DNA of 64,000 nucleotides, taken from NCBI RefSeq assembly GCF_022682495.2, contig NC_071387.1:149962347-150026346 (forward strand). Direction: 5' to 3'. Under the pieces are notes generated by a model, which worked only from the letters and a program-made list of their open reading frames with translations, did not search any database and was not told where the DNA came from. The DNA is from Desmodus rotundus (lineage: Eukaryota > Chordata > Mammalia > Chiroptera > Phyllostomidae). Positions 54,001-60,000 of this stretch are shown here, piece after piece. Numbering within the stretch: position 1 is the stretch's first letter; the number at the start of each line of letters is the position of its first letter. Both the position numbers and the translations under genes were made by a program.

Positions 54001-57000
54001 ATCTGTTGCATTTAAGTACCAACTATGAATTTGCCGTCCCTGTTGCTTTAAAAGTATTATTTTTACTCTGCCTAATACCACCATTTTAGAAATAGTGAGA
54101 CAAATTGGTGTTTGACAAAGAAACAAAGACTCAAGCTATCAAAATGATTTTTTTCTCCCAATATAACTAGATGAAAACCCTTATGTTGATTTATTCCAAA
54201 GCTGGAAAATCAGCGATGACTACTGTACTTTTCCATTGAATGATCCTTGGGTGTCCCCTACGTTCATGTGTTTTTGTTTATTTTGATAGGGTCAGGCACA
54301 GTTCATTTGCAGCTTACACAACAGGCTTTTCAACACTCAGAAGCCCATAGGCCATATACTTCCTAATGAATGGTACAGGAGGTACGGGAATTCTAAAATT
54401 CCCGTACCATTCAGGGTTTCTTATAGGCACTACAAATAATTTATGTACATTTTTGGGAGTGGCCCACATAAAATTTGAGGTTATCTAAGTCTTAATCTGC
54501 ACTAATTACATCTGCACCATTTGGACGAGCCCCTGCAGTGACCTCTGCCAGCCTGAGCCCTCCGTTGAGTCCCGCCCTCCATGCCTGGTCCTCACGCGTT
54601 CTTTTCTGGTCTTCAGTCTTGTCATGAACCTCCTCAGCCTTTTATTCTCTAGGCCAAATAACCCAGCGCCTTTTAACTTTTCTTAATAGGGCCTGTATCC
54701 TAACCCTTTAATTATTTTTGTTGCTCTCCTCTGTACTGCCTCCAATTCTTCACCTCAAAGTTCAAAACTGGACACGCTATTCTTAAGAAAAGACTCATCA
54801 ATTCTGAATAGAGGGGAGAAAAAGACTAGTATCCAGATTGACTTTTTGGTCATTTTTGAATTTTTACTATTTGTTATGGCATGTTTTTATTTTTTTTTTT
54901 CTTTTAACTTCCTCCATTGCCGGTCCTTTACCATGTTTCTTTCCTTCTAGGTAGCTCAGGTATATCTTCCCACTTTTTTCAGTATCTCAAAACTATTTGA
55001 CTCATTCAGTTCTTTAAAACGCACTCAGTCTCCCTTCAATGCTAACACCACGCAGCACTTATTGAGTGCTTGTGATGCACCAGGCACTGGTTAGCATTTT
55101 ACGTCACAGTCACCCTATCAGGTAGGTGGGTTATAATTACCTCTCCTTTCACATATCAAGTTGTTGGTATCAGCAAATAGCAAATGATATGAGTTTGGCC
55201 TCATAACAAGTTGTCTTATTTTCTTATGACAATTGGATATACCTCTGTACTTCATAACTGAGTATATCATATAAAATGATACCAAAAGCTCACCTATGCC
55301 AGCTCAAAGGTACCTGCAGAATAAGGTTTATTTCAACAGCATCAGCCAAGGTAGAGGACAAATAGGAATAATGCTGGTCCCACATGGGGTTATGGTGGCA
55401 TAATGCCAGGCCAGGGCAAGTTTAAGGGGATAAAAACTATGCTCCTAGGGGTCACCTGGCCTAGTCACCCAAGAATCTGAGCTTCTGTGAAAGCCGCTTG
55501 TGGGCTGAAGACAACCAAAACCTATTGTGCCTAGAAAAGAACAGGAGAGCCTTTTACCTAGAAAACATTGTTTCTTCAGTAATATTTCCACTTCTAGTCA
55601 TGGCATGTCTATCAGTGGTAAGCACTGTTGTGTTACAACCCTTCCGTTTGTTTAAAAAAAGGGAAAAAGAAAAACTCACTAGCACCATCACTTCTGGTTT
55701 ACTAGTATCTTTAGTCTGCTCACTGACTCCTACCTAAATTCTGGATTGAATTGCACATTTTTACATGCTAATATTTATTTAGGTATAGAAATCAACCCAA
55801 CCAATCTAATTTCTCAGATTCTGTTCCTGGTTTTCCCAACTTCTGCACCAATCTTCCTTATTTCTGATGAGATAGTGCATGTTTGAGTCTTGGACAAATC
55901 ATTTAACATCTGTGGACCTTAATTTTCTCAAATATTAAATAAGGGATATTTGAACTAGATAACATCTAAGGTTCTTTGGAGCTTTAACACTTTGTGTGTG
56001 CTGTGTATGTATATTTTGATAGTAAGCCTTTTGAAAAGTGATCACACATGCCAAGTGGTAGAGACAGACCCCAGCACAGGGGGTGAGGCATCTAACCACC
56101 ACAGTCACACTGTTGTCAGGGTCCTGCCACGGTTTTTAAAGTCTTGGGTCAGTGTTGCCAGGGCTTCTGGTCGGTTTCCACAGAACAGAAAACCAACTGC
56201 AGGAGATGGCTGCAATCCTGCTCTCTTTCTGATGTACGTTTTTAAGATTCATTTTTCAGATTTACTCAGAGCCATTCAATGAAGGGAGAGATACTTCTAC
56301 CATCTCATTAAATGGAGAAGCTAGAAAAGGACTCCTTGTTATGAAACAACAGTTTAGACATAGTCCCAGATTACCCAACCCTGTCGGACCTACTGCTGCT
56401 GTTTATATAGGGAGCCCTGGGAACTGATTAGCACTTGGGTCTGGGAAGAGAATTAGGTTCTCCCATAGGCTTTATTAACAGCACTTTTATGAGACAAACG
56501 TAAATAAATAAATAAATAAGTAAAGCTTTTCTGCTGCCCACTTTGAACCTGACATTTTCCTGCTTTACTTTTTCTTTTTCTTTAGCATCTAAATTCTTCA
56601 ACTACTTACACTGATGTTTTCTTCATCTGTAGGTTCTCTAACCTTAACCTTCCTGGTTGAATAGGCACAAATTGATGGGGAGTCAGTGAGCAAGTAATCT
56701 TTACATAAAACTCAGTGACCGAGTGGGTTGGATTTTCTTTTCAGTATTTGAAAGAAATAGATGACCCTACAGCTGGCTTTTTAAAAGAAAATTGAGGTAA
56801 AGGTGAAATGAGTACATTGTGGGTAGGAGATTCATGAACGCAAGATGACTGTCTAGCAATAGGCCCCACCTGACCCTAAACTGTCATGTCCCTGGCCAGA
56901 TTCTGATTTCTTGTCAAATGTCCTACTTATACCCCTCTTAAGGGCAAGTGAGCCTCCCTTATTTGTCTGCCCTACTACTTCAGGGAGGGGTGGGGCTCTC

Positions 57001-60000
57001 CTGAGACCCAGGGGTCAGAGGTGGGTCAGACTTACCGAAGGGGCAGGGTAGCCCAGAGCACAATGGCAGTACTGTCGCTTCATGTTTTTGTTTTTATTTG
57101 CTTTCCTTGCTGGCTTGAACTCATTCTAAATGACCAGTCATGGTGTGTTGAGCTTAGCTAAACATTCTCTGCCCATCTCCCTCCCTAGAGAGTTGGAGTG
57201 CAGGTACCCCACAGTAACCTTGTTTGGAGAAGAGCAAGTTAAACAGGTTTCAAGGGGATGGGAGTGTAGAATTTACAGCATTTCCTAAATTTTGTGATCT
57301 CAATCCCTTTTATTTTTCTTTTTTCCCCAAATCCCTATTAAAAATTCAAAAAGTAGTACTCTTTGTTAACACTGTTGCAACTGAGATGAGAAATGGTGGG
57401 TTGGAAAGTTTGCATTTGCCATTTTAGAAACTTCTGTGTCTTCTGCTTCTGGCAGTCTGGCGATGTGGGAATACCCGCTGTTTTGATTCTGGCACCTCTG
57501 CTCTCTAATTGCTCTCTTGCTGTCACTCACTTTGACACTTTGCTGGTTATTTCACTTTGCTAGTCATCAAATTCTGAGTCAAGGTCTGCTGAGGGGCAAA
57601 GTAGCCGCAGCTCTGCCTATATGGAGCTTGCAGCCTAACGTGAAGCGACAACAGACATTAGGCATTTGTTCATAAAGCCTTTTCCACAAAGAAGTACAAG
57701 TAGGAAAACATGGGTTATCAGTCATAGAACCCTCCGAATGCTAAGAGAGCAGTTTACCATTTGAGCTTATCCCATTGAAAGCAGTCTCGGTTTTCCCATC
57801 TGTGAAATGGGACCAACACCTACCTTGTCAGGGTACCATGAGACTTAATGTGTGTAAAGCTCTTAGCACAATGCCCTCCCCAACACATAACTGGTGCATG
57901 ATAACCAATTACCTGCCCATCTGACATTGTTCTAGCTGTCTCTAAATTAAGAAAAATTCACAAACCAAAACTAAATTATCTGTAAAACTAATTGTACCTT
58001 ATTTTAATAGCTTTTGTTATCATTGGGCAATCTCCCTTTAATGTTGAATTCCTTTGTTGTGCAGTATTTTGATCTGATATTTATAATTACTTATGTCCAA
58101 GTAGTAAAGAACTTTTAAGAGCTGGTGAGATCACTCATCCTTTCCCAAATGATTTAGGTAGGGTGGTGTCAAACAAACAGCCCTCTGGCCAGGCTTAGGG
58201 AACCCAGCAGGGGCAGAATTGTCACTCAGTAAATCTCCTGCCCCATTAAACCAGCCATTTTCATCCTAGACCACAGCTTTTACTTATCCGTTGTTTCTGT
58301 TTGCTAGACTTGTACCTAATGCAGTTGTCCCACACTGCATGCCATTGCCAGTTCTTTCCTCTCTTTAACCAAAGTGCATGGAGTTAGGGGCTTAAAAGGT
58401 AGAAAATAAGTTACAAGATTATACCTCAGAAATTATAAAATGAGGGTTTTATACAGTTTTGTTCTAATTTCTGTTTCTCCCACAAGGAATGGTTACTAGG
58501 TGTTGTCAGTAACCTGCCTGATGGCTTGACACCTCCACATAGTATCCAGGTCACTTCAGTCCAAGGTGTTTTCTGGAAGTAGCCACTTGCCAAACACTTG
58601 TGTGTGTTAAGTCTAAGCAGAAAGTGCATTAATTATGTGAATGGTATTGGCCTGTGCAGGAATGGTGTGCAGTCTGCCTTTTTGCCATTTTCGTTCATCT
58701 GCCTCACCTGTGGAGTCTCGGCACCACAGAGGAGAGATCTTGCTTGTTTGGCCCACAGAGATCAGTCAGTTGGTTTTGTTTGTTTTTACCTTTTGGCTCC
58801 TAAAATTTGATACAGCCTGTTGAAAGGAATATCACTCGTGCATGCCCTTGAGGATGTCGACCCCATGTTATGCCCGATTTCCCTCTTTTAATCTGTGAAA
58901 TTATTAAAGTAATGCCCCTGCTCAGCCAAGAGTGTGTTCTTCATGAGGCACAAAAGATATTTCTCACATTCCACGTGTTTGCCATATTTATATCTGCCAA
59001 AGAAATAATATGTAAAATGTTTGTTTAAGTTCTGGAAATTTCCATTGAAAATCAAATACCTACATCCTTAAAATTTCTAGTTTGTTGCTACGATGTGTGT
59101 CACTAATTGTTATCTATGTGCAGCTGAGTGGCCACAATACTTCTATAACACATAGTCATTTCACTAAACAATTCCATCAAAAATTCCTATTTCATCTCTT
59201 AGGCCATTATTCAAAATGCTTTCCGTTTGCTTATCTCTCTAAAGTAAAACATGAAGTAGTGGTCTTTATTCCCTCCAGAAATGAACAAATACCTAGTAAC
59301 TCAGAGTTGTGGAAACTGAGATGCTTGTTATATTATTACCCACAAATGTGTAACAATTGTCATTTCCACTGGACTTTAGGGAAAAGAGTGCAAATTCGGA
59401 AAGCACCTCAAGCTGCTTTAGATGCAGTGCCTGAGAGGAAGAGGTCAACCCCCATGAACCCTGCAAATACAATTCGAAAGACACATGGCAGCAGCAGCGT
59501 TTCTCAGCGGCCGTATAGGGACAGGGTGATTCACTTACTGGCCCTGAAAGCCTACAAGAAACCGGAGCTGCTGGCTCGGCTGCAGAAGGATGGTGTCAAT
59601 CAAAAAGACAAGAACTCCCTCGGAGCAATTCTGCAACAGGTGAGAATGGCAGGAGAGTTTCTTCCACCCACCTTCTTGTTTAGAAGTTCACTGAAGAAGG
59701 CTTGTTCTTGTAACCATTATTACTGAGGTAGAAAGATTTCAAGATCATTTTGATCAATGCTATATGAAATATAACTCCTGAATATTAAGTTAAATCATCT
59801 CAGTTTAAATACTTAATTAAAAAACTAATTGAACTGTTGGCATTTACACTAGGTTTTATAAGTTAGAGGCTTCTGAATTGTTAAAAAATTAAAGTTTTGA
59901 GTCATTATCTTCATTTGGGTTAAGTAAATTTTGCCCTGAAATTCCACTTAAACAAAAAGTAAGCAAGAAGTTTTCATTGTCTGTTTTCAGTCTTGAATCA

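Larger units (their letters stand above)
52731..59379 (+). other. ELL2 fourth intron (6.6 kb)
   Basis: This intron has few repeats. I see a small palindrome at 54381-54408, a CR1/L3-like relic near 54.6 kb, and MIR relics near 55.1, 55.9 and 57.8 kb. A run of AAATA repeats sits near 56500-56522. The stretches 52.73-54.3, 56.3-57.7 and 57.95-59.38 kb hold nothing I recognise. Confidence 0.88.

Noticed and set aside
59082..59726. A 214-codon open frame as a stand-alone gene
   Set aside because: Only the central part (59380-59639) is coding. It is an ELL2 exon bounded by consensus splice sites. The upstream and downstream codons are intron sequence that happens to be open.
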